DNA of 33,960 bases from Candidatus Methanorbis basalitermitum (GCA_031287415.1 JAITSY010000007.1:1-33960); one strand, 5' to 3'. Shown: positions 24,595 through 32,894, numbered from the stretch's first letter. Program-made: numbers and translations. Notes: a model not told the origin generated them from the letters alone.

Positions 24595-25938
24595 TTACCG
24601 CGTGCAGTAGGTCACAAGCTTGCGGATCAGGTTATCCACCTGGACAACCGCAAGGCCTATGTATGCATCCGGATTCAACAGACCCGTTAGTTCCTCTGCC
24701 GACACATACTTCACCACATCCTGTTTTGCCGCGAGAATCTCCGCAAGCGGCCTATGGGCTGTAAGTGCCTCCATACTGCTTTTGCGGACGATTTCGTGGG
24801 CATCCTGCCGCAGCATTCCTCGTCGGGTTAGTTCAATCATTACCGACTCCGCAAGATTGATTCCGTGCAGCATCAGAAGGTTCCGGCGTACAATCTCCTC
24901 CTTAATCATCAGATTCTCCAGCACATTCGTCATCAGCCTCAGACAGTGATCGCAGAGAATCGTTGCCTCCGAAAATGTAATCCGCTCGCAGGAAGAGTTC
25001 GTCAGATCTCGTTCGTCCCACAGCGTGTTGTTGAGAAGTGCTGGCTCCACCATCGCCCGCACGATCCGGGCAAGGCCGCCTATCTGTTCGCTCTTGATTG
25101 GATTTCTCTTGTGCGGCATCGTGGACGATCCAACCTGGTTCTTGCCAAACGCCTCCTCCACCTCTCCTATCTCCGTCCGCTGCAGACTGCGGATTTCAAT
25201 ACCAATCTTATCCAGCGTTGTCGCAATGTTTGCCAGCATAAAGATGTACTCCGCATACCGATCGCGGGCAATCACCTGGCAGGAAACATCAACCGCTCCT
25301 ATCTCCAGATACTTCATCATCGCCGTCTGCACCTTAATACCATGCGGACCCATTGCAGCCATCGTACCGACCGCCCCGGTCATCTGCCCCACAACTGCAC
25401 GCGGCCCGATTTCTCGCAGACGATCAATGTGGCGGGCAGTCTCCGACGCCCAGATCGCAAACCGCAGACCGTACGTCGTCGGTACACCCTGCTGACCATG
25501 AGTTCGGGAGGCACAGACCAGGCTCTTCGTAGCTGCGGCCCGGTCCAGAAGAATCTCCGTCAGAGTCACCAGTTTTTTCTCCAGAGTATCAAATGCATCC
25601 TTCAGCTGAAGGCCGGTCGCTGTATCTAGAATATCACTCGACGTCGCCCCGTAGTGAATCCACCTGCCCGCATCGCCGCAGACCTCCGAAACTGCCCGGA
25701 TCATCGCCATCGTATCATGATTGATCTCTGCTTCAATCTCCTTTGCCCGCGCAAGTGAGGCAGAAAGAGCATTCTGTTCAATGATCTTGGCATCCTCCGC
25801 CGGAATCATGCCGACCTCTGCCTCGGCGCAGGCAAGTGCAATCTCTGCATGGATAAGACAGGTAAAACGATGCTCCTCGCTCCAGATGCTCCGCATCTCC
25901 GGAGTACCATACCGGTAATCGATTGGATGGATTGTCAT
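24595..25938 (-). CDS. purB: Adenylosuccinate lyase
   Basis: A 447-aa enzyme of the fumarase/aspartase superfamily that cleaves SAICAR and adenylosuccinate in purine synthesis. The signature SSTMPHKRNP with the catalytic loop serine is present. So are RTHGQQGVPTTYGLR near the middle and SSDILDTATGLQL in the first third. I start at the ATG at 25938 (MTIHPIDYRYGTPEMR), which gives a normal length. The in-frame extension to 26157 reads as unrelated sequence. It stands alone on the minus strand. Confidence 0.95.
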   Translation of the reverse strand: MTIHPIDYRYGTPEMRSIWSEEHRFTCLIHAEIALACAEAEVGMIPAEDAKIIEQNALSASLARAKEIEAEINHDTMAMIRAVSEVCGDAGRWIHYGATSSDILDTATGLQLKDAFDTLEKKLVTLTEILLDRAAATKSLVCASRTHGQQGVPTTYGLRFAIWASETARHIDRLREIGPRAVVGQMTGAVGTMAAMGPHGIKVQTAMMKYLEIGAVDVSCQVIARDRYAEYIFMLANIATTLDKIGIEIRSLQRTEIGEVEEAFGKNQVGSSTMPHKRNPIKSEQIGGLARIVRAMVEPALLNNTLWDERDLTNSSCERITFSEATILCDHCLRLMTNVLENLMIKEEIVRRNLLMLHGINLAESVMIELTRRGMLRQDAHEIVRKSSMEALTAHRPLAEILAAKQDVVKYVSAEELTGLLNPDAYIGLAVVQVDNLIRKLVTYCTR

Positions 25939-26179
25939 AACTCGCAGGAACATTGGTGCTGAACAAATATGAAACGTCCCCTCGGTTCCGCGGCAAACTC
26001 TCTCACCCCCATATGAGGAGAAGATGGCCGCCCTTGCCCCAGCAAGCTGGCATCTTGCCAACTTCAAGTGCAGGATGGATGCCCAGGGCTGGTGGATTTT
26101 TTGCTGGCCGATTTTTGCGTTTATCGCTTCGAAGAGAACTAAAAATCGACGCTGCATCTGAGAATAGGAATTACTTATC

Positions 26180-26287
26180 GGACTTATCTGTTTTAGTGGT
26201 GATATATAATTATTTCGTAGTTCTCTATTGATATAGATTGTTATATTTCAGATTTGAAGAACTGTTCCCATTCAAACTGATAATTCC
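26180..26287 (-). repeat. Family M MITE-like element, copy M-B (reverse)
   Basis: A 108-bp copy. The left end GGACTTATCTGTTTTAGTGG and the inverted right end GGAATTATCAGTTTGAATGG match at 16 of 20 positions, which gives the clearest view of the terminal inverted repeats. The same outer sequence AATAGGAAT occurs just left of the element and inverted just right of it. The TATA-like GATATATAAT (26201-26210) points toward the gene at 26334. Confidence 0.85.
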
Positions 26288-26333
26288 ATTCCTATTTTAG
26301 ATGGCGTAGGCTGTCTTTGAAGAAGGTATATCT

Positions 26334-26774
26334 ATGTCTGAACCAACAACATTATCAACACGCCACATTTATTACATGGATGACGCAACGAGCGTTCAAC
26401 TTAGTATTGATTTAGAACCAAACTTGGATGAATCCGATGATCGGATAATATATGAAGATATAATCCTTAGAAGCGAAATAAGTCTCACGAAATTTGGCAA
26501 GGAGATGCAGCTTTGTCAACTATCGCTTGAGGCGAGTCACGACCTTGGAGATCCTCGATCAAATCTTAAGTTATTCTATCTCAAAGCTGGTTTGGAATTC
26601 AATAATACAGATGGTTTTTCAAAGTTTTTAAAGTATAGCTATGAACATTTTTATCCTCAATTGGGTATAAAAACAGATAAATTCATAATTGTATCTCTGA
26701 GTGGTAGTCTTAAGATATCCCCCTCAAGTATAGGTGAATGTGCCTGGAAAATCGAATCGGAATTATCCGTTTGA
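26334..26774 (+). CDS. Orphan hypothetical protein bracketed by inverted family M elements
   Basis: A 146-aa acidic, soluble protein that I do not recognise. The N-terminal part is rich in Asp and Glu (SIDLEPNLDESDDRIIYEDI). The middle alternates hydrophobic and polar residues as in beta strands, and the tail has short strands around IIVSLSGSLKISPSS. There is no signal peptide, membrane helix or cysteine motif. Base composition is clearly more AT-rich than neighbouring genes, suggesting acquisition. A GAAGGT motif lies about 9 bases before the ATG. Element M-B lies 46 bases upstream and may provide the promoter. The stop codon and last four residues (ELSV) are encoded within element M-C. Confidence 0.72.
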   Translation: MSEPTTLSTRHIYYMDDATSVQLSIDLEPNLDESDDRIIYEDIILRSEISLTKFGKEMQLCQLSLEASHDLGDPRSNLKLFYLKAGLEFNNTDGFSKFLKYSYEHFYPQLGIKTDKFIIVSLSGSLKISPSSIGECAWKIESELSV

Positions 26775-26867
26775 ATGGGAACTGTTTTTCAAATCTGAAA
26801 TATAATAATCTATATCTATAGAAAACGAAGAGTCCTTTATATATTATCATTTAAAACAGACAAGTCC
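26759..26867 (+). repeat. Family M MITE-like element, copy M-C (forward)
   Basis: A 109-bp copy starting GGAATTATCCGTTTGAATGG and ending TTAAAACAGACAAGTCC. It overlaps the last 16 bases of the gene at 26334 and mirrors copy M-B on its other side. Confidence 0.82.
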
Positions 26868-27158
26868 GTATTTTTTACCTGCCTCATAGGCGTTCCGTTT
26901 GTTGTGTGCGCGGCATATCCATGTGAGCACGTCCCCATGGCATGCAAATTGTTCTTCAGCATCATCATCCCGATGTTCACAGATAAATGTAGCTATACGC
27001 ACACGCGAAGTGCGTGCTCAAGCACTGCTTCGCCGTGCGCCATCCTTGCTTTGCAATATGTTACTATTGTAATATATCCCCTCCCTTTTTTCAAAACAAT
27101 TTCTATCTTTTATTTATGCAAAATACTTCGTTATCTTCCAATATGTTCCTGTGTTGCA
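26868..27158. other. Intergenic stretch with a stem-loop downstream of thiD
   Basis: No gene is seen. CGCACACGCGAAG (26998-27010) pairs imperfectly with CTTCGCCGTGCG (27028-27039), enclosing AGTGC..GCACT. The position about 120-160 bases after the thiD stop would fit an mRNA 3' structure, but no T-run follows on the minus strand. Confidence 0.4.
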
Positions 27159-27980
27159 TCAAAATTTCCGGAAATACGTCTCATGTTCCTTCCACCCTGG
27201 ATTCATCGTAAACCTTCCCGGCGCATATTCAACCGCATACCGGATGGCCCAATTCACAAATTCCTTTGCCTTCCCAACCGCCTCGCGAACAGGGCAACCG
27301 AGAGCAATATGTGCTGCAATGGCTGCCGCAAAACAGCAGCCCGATCCGTGAATGTCAGCAAATGGATACACCGTTCCCTCAAGAAGCATGATACCGTCCC
27401 GGTCAAGAAACACGTCCGTTGCCTTCCGAAAGTCAGCATGCCCGCCTTTGATGACCACCGCTTTTGCTCCGCAGTCAAAGAACCAGCCGGCCGCCTCCTC
27501 CATTGATGCGGCGTCGGTAATCTCGATACTGGAGAGCATCGCTGCCTCTGGAATATTCGGCGTGACAACCACAGCACGCGGAATAAGTACCCCAATAAGC
27601 GCCTCAGCACCGGATTCGTCCGTCAGCCGGTACTCCCGCGTAGCAATAAGGACCGGATCGACCACAAGCGGCGTTCCATCCGGCAGGGCTTCGGCAACTG
27701 CTCTGACCGTTGCGGCATTGTTCAGCATACCGGTCTTGTAGCAGCCAATGGGGAAATCCTCTTCGAGTGTCCGTATCTGTTGTTGCACAAACAGCGGATC
27801 AACGTCCGCAATGGCCCGGACATAGTTTGCATTTTGCGCGGTGAGGGCTGCGACCACCGTCATGCCCCAGACACCGCAGGCTGTCATGGTTTTCATATCT
27901 ATCTGCAGTCCTGCGCCGGCCGACGAGTCAGAACCAGCGATTGATGCAGCAAAAGCGATTGTTCTGTGATGATCCATCAT
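27159..27980 (-). CDS. thiD: Hydroxymethylpyrimidine (phosphate) kinase ThiD
   Basis: A 273-aa ribokinase-fold enzyme that phosphorylates HMP and HMP-P for thiamine synthesis. Motifs are the N-terminal AGSDSSAGAGLQ substrate loop, the QNTNGV-like segment here TAQNANYVRA, VIKGGHAD in the second half, and the anion-hole motif DIHGSGCCFAAAIAAH where the usual GTGCT reads GSGCC. I begin at the ATG at 27980 (MMDHHRTIAFAASIAGS); an extension to 28052 crosses into the divergent promoter. It is shorter than archaeal ThiDN fusions; no ThiN domain follows. Confidence 0.92.
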   Translation of the reverse strand: MMDHHRTIAFAASIAGSDSSAGAGLQIDMKTMTACGVWGMTVVAALTAQNANYVRAIADVDPLFVQQQIRTLEEDFPIGCYKTGMLNNAATVRAVAEALPDGTPLVVDPVLIATREYRLTDESGAEALIGVLIPRAVVVTPNIPEAAMLSSIEITDAASMEEAAGWFFDCGAKAVVIKGGHADFRKATDVFLDRDGIMLLEGTVYPFADIHGSGCCFAAAIAAHIALGCPVREAVGKAKEFVNWAIRYAVEYAPGRFTMNPGWKEHETYFRKF

Positions 27981-28036
27981 TACAGCAGTATTTGTGTCAA
28001 AGGCTGATGAGTGCTTGCATGCTGGCAAACCGAGTG

Positions 28037-28044
28037 TTTTTATA
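28037..28044 (+). promoter_or_regulatory. TATA box of the HypE/PurM-like gene
   Basis: TTTTATAA lies 24-31 bases before the ATG at 28068, predicting a leaderless transcript and supporting that start over the one at 28011. Confidence 0.6.
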
Positions 28045-28067
28045 AGCTGCAATCCCGCACATATGGT

Positions 28068-29402
28068 ATGGATGTTGAAGGCTATGTCCGCCGCAGTCTA
28101 CATAAGAAGATTCCCGACGAGGAGATCTGTCGACTGCTGCAGGAACGTATTCGCGAGATAAAGAACATTGACGCTGCCTACGCGGAGGAGTTTGCCCTGG
28201 CTGTTATTGATGAGGTGAAGACAACCGAAGGCCTCTCCGGCGATCTGTTCTGCTATGAGTCTGCAGGTGTGACGATGGGAGAGTTCGGTGTCGGTTCCCG
28301 CGGTTACGGTGACCATTATGCCCATCGGAAAGTTGCGGAGATTATTGGCAAGACCTCTGCGGATGTTGGTGTGGATCAGATGGATGATGGTGGGGTGGTT
28401 CGGGCACAAGGGACATATGTTGTCTCGACCGTTGATGGCATGCACTCGCGGCTGTCGGAATATCCGTTTCTTGCCGGTTTTCATGCAACGCGGGCGACGT
28501 TGCGCGATGTGTATGTAATGGGAGCACGGCCGGTAGGGTTGCTATCAGATGTGCACATAGCTGATGACGGCGATGTGGCAAAACTGTTCGACTATACAGC
28601 AGGAGTTACAACAGTTGCAGATGCTTTGCATGTTCCGCTGATTGCAGGATCAACGCTCCGCATCGGTGGTGATATGGTGATCGGTGAACGGATGACCGGC
28701 TGTGTTGGTGTTGTGGGCGTTACGGATCATGTGACCGCACGCAAGGCGGCTGCCCCTGGCGATGTGCTGATGATGACGGAAGGTTCTGGTGGTGGAACGA
28801 TTGCAACGGCGGCAATCTACTCTGGCCATGCGGATATTGTTGATGAGACGATCAATCTGCACTTCCTCAAAGCCTGTGATGCGTTGATTAAATCGCCGGT
28901 GTTTTCCCATATTCACGCGATGACGGACGTGACGAACGGCGGCCTTCGCGGCGATGTGTCTGAGATGGCGGAGACGGCGAAGTGTACGGTTGTGGTTGAT
29001 GATGCTCTGCTTCGCGTTCTGGTTGCACCGAGGATCCTCTCGCTTCTCGACAGATTTGGCATTGATTATCTTGGCGTGAGTTTAGACGCTCTGCTAGTGG
29101 TGGTGCCGCCTGAGCATGCGGACGAGATCATTGCCGTGGTCGCAAAAACAGGTGTCCGGATGGAGAAGATCGGTTTTATCCGTGAGGGGCCGGGCGTATC
29201 ACGTCTCGTGCGGAACGGTATTGAGGGCGAGTTCCAACCGAAGTTCCGTGAAGCGCCCTACACATCGCTAAAGAAGGTGGTTGACCGATTGGGCCGCGAC
29301 TTTGAAGAGATGAAGGCAGGTATTGACCTGTCCGCTGCGGCAGCCCTGGCAAAAAAAGATAGGATTCTGGCAAAGCTGGAATATGAGAAACAAATAATTT
29401 GA
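28068..29402 (+). CDS. AIR synthase-related / HypE-like ATP-binding protein
   Basis: A 444-aa protein of the PurM/HypE/SelD superfamily. A helical N-terminal segment of about 70 residues precedes the two-domain PurM core, with GVGSRGYGDH, a metal/ATP site DQMDDGGVV and STVDGMHS, then TRATLRDVYVMGARPVGLL, the ATP-domain loop GEGSGGGTIATAA-like (here TEGSGGGTIAT) and MTDVTNGGLRGDVSEMA. The last 100 residues include a helical tail. This matches archaeal proteins annotated AIR synthase-related or HypE-like, whose substrate is unknown. Because methanogens carry many NiFe enzymes, a maturation role is possible, but the Cys-terminated tail of true HypE is absent. Confidence 0.85.
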   Translation: MDVEGYVRRSLHKKIPDEEICRLLQERIREIKNIDAAYAEEFALAVIDEVKTTEGLSGDLFCYESAGVTMGEFGVGSRGYGDHYAHRKVAEIIGKTSADVGVDQMDDGGVVRAQGTYVVSTVDGMHSRLSEYPFLAGFHATRATLRDVYVMGARPVGLLSDVHIADDGDVAKLFDYTAGVTTVADALHVPLIAGSTLRIGGDMVIGERMTGCVGVVGVTDHVTARKAAAPGDVLMMTEGSGGGTIATAAIYSGHADIVDETINLHFLKACDALIKSPVFSHIHAMTDVTNGGLRGDVSEMAETAKCTVVVDDALLRVLVAPRILSLLDRFGIDYLGVSLDALLVVVPPEHADEIIAVVAKTGVRMEKIGFIREGPGVSRLVRNGIEGEFQPKFREAPYTSLKKVVDRLGRDFEEMKAGIDLSAAAALAKKDRILAKLEYEKQII

Positions 29403-29492
29403 GCACAATTTTGAAATTTTTTCGATTGTGTCGGTTACACGACCAGGGTGGTGAGAAGTGAGATGGTGATGAACAAAACCTGTCGGGAGACG

Positions 29493-30093
29493 TCACGCAG
29501 CATCGTTTATGCTTTTTATTGTTTTCAGCAATTTTATCATTGGAAGGATAACTGGTGAAGCTGCAGCCCAGACGTGGGTCCCTGCATTCGTTGCAGTGCT
29601 CATTGCAATTGGGCCAGGCGGGATAATCATAGATCGAATTTTTATATAACCGGAAACACAGGGCTGCAAATCTCAGAAAGAGCCTTGTGGAGATCCCCAG
29701 AAACATGACAACACGGATGATAGTCTCGTAGTACAGATTCAAACTCTGCGTATTGAACAGATCGACAATGAATGAAATGATCGTATTCATTCTTGCGGCG
29801 AAATTGTGCAGAACCTTATCTTCCCCTGCTACAAAAACTATGACTGCAGCAAACGTCAGCAGAGCCATGATACCGAGAATTTCGGCGATCCAAGACTGGT
29901 TGGCCGAGGTGAGCTGGTATGGCTTTTCTGAAAACTGGTTTTTCCAATAGGTGAAGTAAAAAAATATCAGGGCTCCGATCACTAGAGTGAATACTATAAT
30001 GAAGATACCGCGATGGAGATGCACGAATGGGTTGCCTACCATATCCTGGGGAATAAATGTTGACAGAATAGTCGAAACACTAACGAGCGCCAT
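29493..30093 (-). CDS. Predicted multi-pass membrane protein, probably frameshifted
   Basis: Unrecognised membrane protein. In one minus-strand frame it shows helices ALVSVSTILSTFI, GIFIIVFTLVIGALIFFYF, IAEILGIMALLTFAAVIVFVAG and TIIRVVMFLGISTRLFL. After RLYKN the frame acquires non-coding-like composition. Shifting by one base in the run of five A residues near 29642 gives MIIPPGPIAMSTATNAG and HVWAAASPVILPMIKLL, ending at TGA 29493, which looks like genuine sequence. The start is unclear: the ATG at 30093 is the first good one, but charged coding-like sequence extends upstream to about 30165 without an ATG. It may be a sequencing slip or a real pseudogene. Confidence 0.42.
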
Positions 30094-30496
30094 AAGCCAG
30101 AGTCTCAGCTGGTTTCTCTTTCTGATTTCGTTTTCAAACCGCTTTATGGCAAAAAATTTACCTGGGGGAGAATGTGGTGTCAAGTGTTTTCCGTTTGGAT
30201 GTGTGTTTACCTGCGATTCCGGATATCCGCGTGTCGCATTCCCTGTGGGCAGAGAGCTGGTAGGTGTATGGGGAAAATGCCGCGAAAAGAACCACGCAAA
30301 GGAGGGTTCTGCCTCAAAGATGTTCGAAATTGGAAAATAGCCTGGTGATGGCAACGAGGATCTGAAATCTGCCTAATACACCTATACGTACCAGTTTCAT
30401 GTCTGCACGATCTCCTGCTGAACACAGCATAATCCATTTGCGGAGGCATATAAACATATACAGTAAAAATGGTATTTTTGAAGACACCGGAGTAGT

Positions 30497-31581
30497 TCCA
30501 CAATGCAAGCGTCGTCTGGCGTGTTGTTCCAAGGGACAAATCTGGAAGTGCCAGTTTCATCACCACACCGCAGCTGCGGAGATGCGCCGTATCACGGACG
30601 CTTTGTGCTTTGCGTGACTGGGTCATTGCCTCAGCGCTTACGGCACCTATGCCAGGGATGTGGAGCAGTTCTGCCCTACTCGTGGTGTCGGGGTTGAGAT
30701 GGGAGATATTTTGTGCGAGGAGGATTTTGGGATCAGTGTTTTGGAGCATGCCCTCCTCATCGAATGCAGGGACCAGCTCCACGCGGTTGTAGCCATAAAG
30801 CCGGAGAAGTGCATCCATCTGGTACCATCAGTTCGTCCTCAAGATCGGTGTGTTTTCATGTTTTTCCAAAGGGGTGTTTTTGATTGCATAAAATACGGAA
30901 TAGTAGACCCTTGCAGGATGATACTTTTCGTACGAGGTCGCAACCGTGTGATAGATGTCTGCATCCGTCTCGCCCGCGGCTCCAACTACAAACCGTGTGG
31001 TAGATGTCTGCATCCGTCTCGTCCGCGGCTCCAACTACAAACTGGGTGGAGTGGTGGCCAGGCATCAACTCGGCCAACCAGTGATGACGGGTCAGCAGAT
31101 CCGAACGGTAGTTTTTCACCGTGGCAAGTTCCGCAAGATGGGCTGTACTTGGCGCTTCCAGATTGATGCTTAAGCGTGTTGCATATTTTGCGAGTTCTGC
31201 AATGTCGGTCCGGGCGGCTCCCGGGAGAACCTTCAGATGAAGATAGCCCAGGTGTCCGTCTGAGCGAATCAGCCGGGCGGTCTCGGTCAATTTTTCCATG
31301 CCGAGAGCCACGTCACCGCGGGGAATTCCGGTACTGAGCAGAAGGCCGCCGACTTTCCCCTCGTGATGCAGAGAGAGAAAATCGCGGGAAAGCTCTTTGG
31401 GTGTGAAACTGATGCCGTTCTGTTTCCCGCAGACACCGCAATAGGCACAGTCGAAGGAGCAGGTAGCTTCGAGCAAAACCCGCATGCTTTTGCAATCTCT
31501 GCCCGAGTCTTCTTTGCGGTCGATCTGATCATAGAACGGAGAGCCTGTTGCCCGTTCGATCTTCTGCATCAGCTCCGACAT
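30497..31581 (-). pseudogene. Radical SAM protein with C-terminal HhH domain, disrupted
   Basis: The N-terminal part is intact: MSELMQKIERATG, the radical SAM motif TCSFDCAYCGVC (CxxxCxxC), then GGLLLSTGIPRGD and GYLHLKVLPGA. This layout matches the archaeal and bacterial family predicted to act in DNA modification or repair (COG4277-like), which ends with helix-hairpin-helix motifs; here LLHIPGIGAVSAEAM represents that domain. The gene is broken. A 49-bp tandem duplication (30942-31039) shifts the frame, a TGA at 30828-30830 interrupts the restored frame just before WYQMDALLRLYGYNR, and coding signal ends near 30497. The ATG at 31581 has TTTAAATT about 28-35 bases upstream. The best supported name is radical SAM/HhH pseudogene. 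Confidence 0.85.
30942..31039. repeat. 49-bp tandem duplication inside the radical SAM gene
   Basis: 30942-30990 and 30991-31039 are the same 49 bases (AACCGTGTG..AGATGTCTGC..CTCCAACTACA) with two differences. The period is not a multiple of three and moves the frame at residues VVGAADETDADIYHTV, which are consequently encoded twice. Confidence 0.92.
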
Positions 31582-31645
31582 TACAGTATGAATGTTGTCG
31601 GCCTGGAATTTAAACTCAGGACCGCGTGATGTGAAAGTGCCCTTT

Positions 31646-31657
31646 GGGGGGGGGGGG
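31646..31657 (+). repeat. Homopolymer of 12 G
   Basis: Twelve consecutive G on the plus strand, about 65 bases upstream of the radical SAM start codon. Such runs vary by slippage or are misread in assembly. Confidence 0.85.
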
Positions 31658-31939
31658 AAAACCAGGGACATCAGCTGGCTATGCGGCCGCTTGGGAGTAC
31701 TGGAAATATATTGCTGATTCACCCAGGGGAGATACAATAGAGGCTTATAAGGAGGCGGTACACAAACTGGATCCCAGATTGAGAGGTCGAGATTCATGGG
31801 AGGAATAGCAGACCGCCAAAAATTTCTAAAAAACTGTGTTCGAAGAGTACTGCGGAAATTCCATGGAACAAAAATTAATAGATATGTGAAGTGTTTTGCT
31901 GCAACCCCTAAGAGGGGGGAAGTCTGCAACTCCATTGAA
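31658..31939. other. Intergenic stretch upstream of the radical SAM pseudogene
   Basis: No gene is supported. A minus-strand open frame runs through it in continuity with the radical SAM frame, but its sequence (WDPVCVPPPYKPLLYLPW) looks non-coding. Confidence 0.4.
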
Positions 31940-32003
31940 GCTGCATGGCAGCGGAACCCGTTGCCCTGCAATGCACGACACACCTCCATCAGAGGCGTGC
32001 AGC
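31940..32003 (+). repeat. Family R intergenic repeat, copy R7 (short form)
   Basis: A 64-base element, cleanest copy of the family: GCTGCATGGCAGCGGAACCC, GTTGCCCTGCAATGCACG and ACACCTCCATCAGAGGCGTG ending in CAGC. The outer bases GCTGCA and TGCAGC are complementary. It lies just downstream of the MutY-like gene. Confidence 0.82.
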
Positions 32004-32021
32004 GATCCCCCTCTCCAGACA

Positions 32022-32894
32022 TCACTGCATGATCCGATACTCGCCATTTTCCTCCATTACGAAAAATCCTTCATGGCACATTTCTTCTAAAATCCCCTCG
32101 ATGCGATCAGATTCAGCCCCGATCTTTCTTGCAAGATCTTTGGCATTCCCCGTTTCATGGACCAGAAGAGATCGGAGCAGTACCCCGCGAATCTGTCGGT
32201 CGGATCCTTCAAACGCTGATTGTTTTGCATACTGGCGGCTTCTGTGGTTCGGATTCGGTACCGAGGATTTGAGAGCAGTCCCCAGATCCATCAAAGCCCA
32301 GTACCACTCGCGTGCTTTGGCGGGCAGCAGACAGGATGCAACCAGCGGACGCAGCTCGCGATCATCCACCACTGCAGTGTCTGAGAAGAAGTAATGGATA
32401 AAGATCCGCCGAATATTCGTCTCAATAAAAATGACCGGGTGGTTGAATGCAAACGCCGCAATCGAACAGGAGGTAGCAGGCCCGATTCCCGGCAGTAATG
32501 CGAGAACCTCTGGGTCTTCCGGCAGTACCCCATCGAATTCGCAGATGATCCGCAGGGCAAGTTTCTGGAGATTGAGGGCGCGTCGGTTATAGCCCATGCC
32601 CTGCCATGCGGCAAGTAGCTCCGTATGCGGGGCAGCCGCAAGAGAAGGAAAGTCCGGAAATTTTTCGATGAACGGTGGATACAAAACCGCAACCCGGGGT
32701 ACCTGGGTCTGCTGCAGCATCACCTCTGAAACGACAATGCGATAGGGATCTGTTGTGTGCCGCCACTCCATATCGTGTCGCCCTTTGGTTTCATAAAACT
32801 CCATCACTTCCTCCTGAAAATCACAGATGAGATCTGGCGTCATGCCAGACGCAGCGAAACGCTGGCGGTACTCGGAGATGAAACGGGCACACAT
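32022..32894 (-). CDS. MutY-like A/G adenine DNA glycosylase (HhH-GPD), lacking the Fe-S cluster
   Basis: A 290-aa protein of the endonuclease III/MutY superfamily, which removes adenine mispaired with 8-oxoguanine or G. Visible are MEWRHTTDPYRIVVSEVMLQQTQV (the catalytic Glu of MutY lies in SEVMLQQTQ), GMGYNRRALNLQKLA, the helix-hairpin-helix LPGIGPATSCSIAAFAF and FIETNIRRIF, where canonical MutY has an Asp. The four C-terminal cysteines of the [4Fe-4S] cluster are absent; the area reads MDLGTALKSSVPNPNHRSRQ. A winged-helix-like tail follows. A TATA box (32921-32928) about 27-34 bases upstream supports the ATG at 32894 as a leaderless start. Confidence 0.85.
   Translation of the reverse strand: MCARFISEYRQRFAASGMTPDLICDFQEEVMEFYETKGRHDMEWRHTTDPYRIVVSEVMLQQTQVPRVAVLYPPFIEKFPDFPSLAAAPHTELLAAWQGMGYNRRALNLQKLALRIICEFDGVLPEDPEVLALLPGIGPATSCSIAAFAFNHPVIFIETNIRRIFIHYFFSDTAVVDDRELRPLVASCLLPAKAREWYWALMDLGTALKSSVPNPNHRSRQYAKQSAFEGSDRQIRGVLLRSLLVHETGNAKDLARKIGAESDRIEGILEEMCHEGFFVMEENGEYRIMQ

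Noticed and set aside
25939-26157. N-terminal extension of purB
   Set aside because: The sequence is unlike adenylosuccinate lyase, and the ATG at 25938 gives the normal family start and length.
26904-27506. Plus-strand open frame of 200 codons
   Set aside because: Mostly antisense to thiD, with no motif; the conserved ThiD motifs on the minus strand decide the matter.
29176-29492. C-terminal extension of the membrane protein frame into the HypE-like gene
   Set aside because: Cys/Pro/Ser-rich composition typical of antisense reading; the shifted frame ending at 29493 looks genuine instead.
30207-30500. A further gene between the radical SAM relic and the membrane protein
   Set aside because: Three overlapping frames are open, but none has coherent composition, motif or convincing start.
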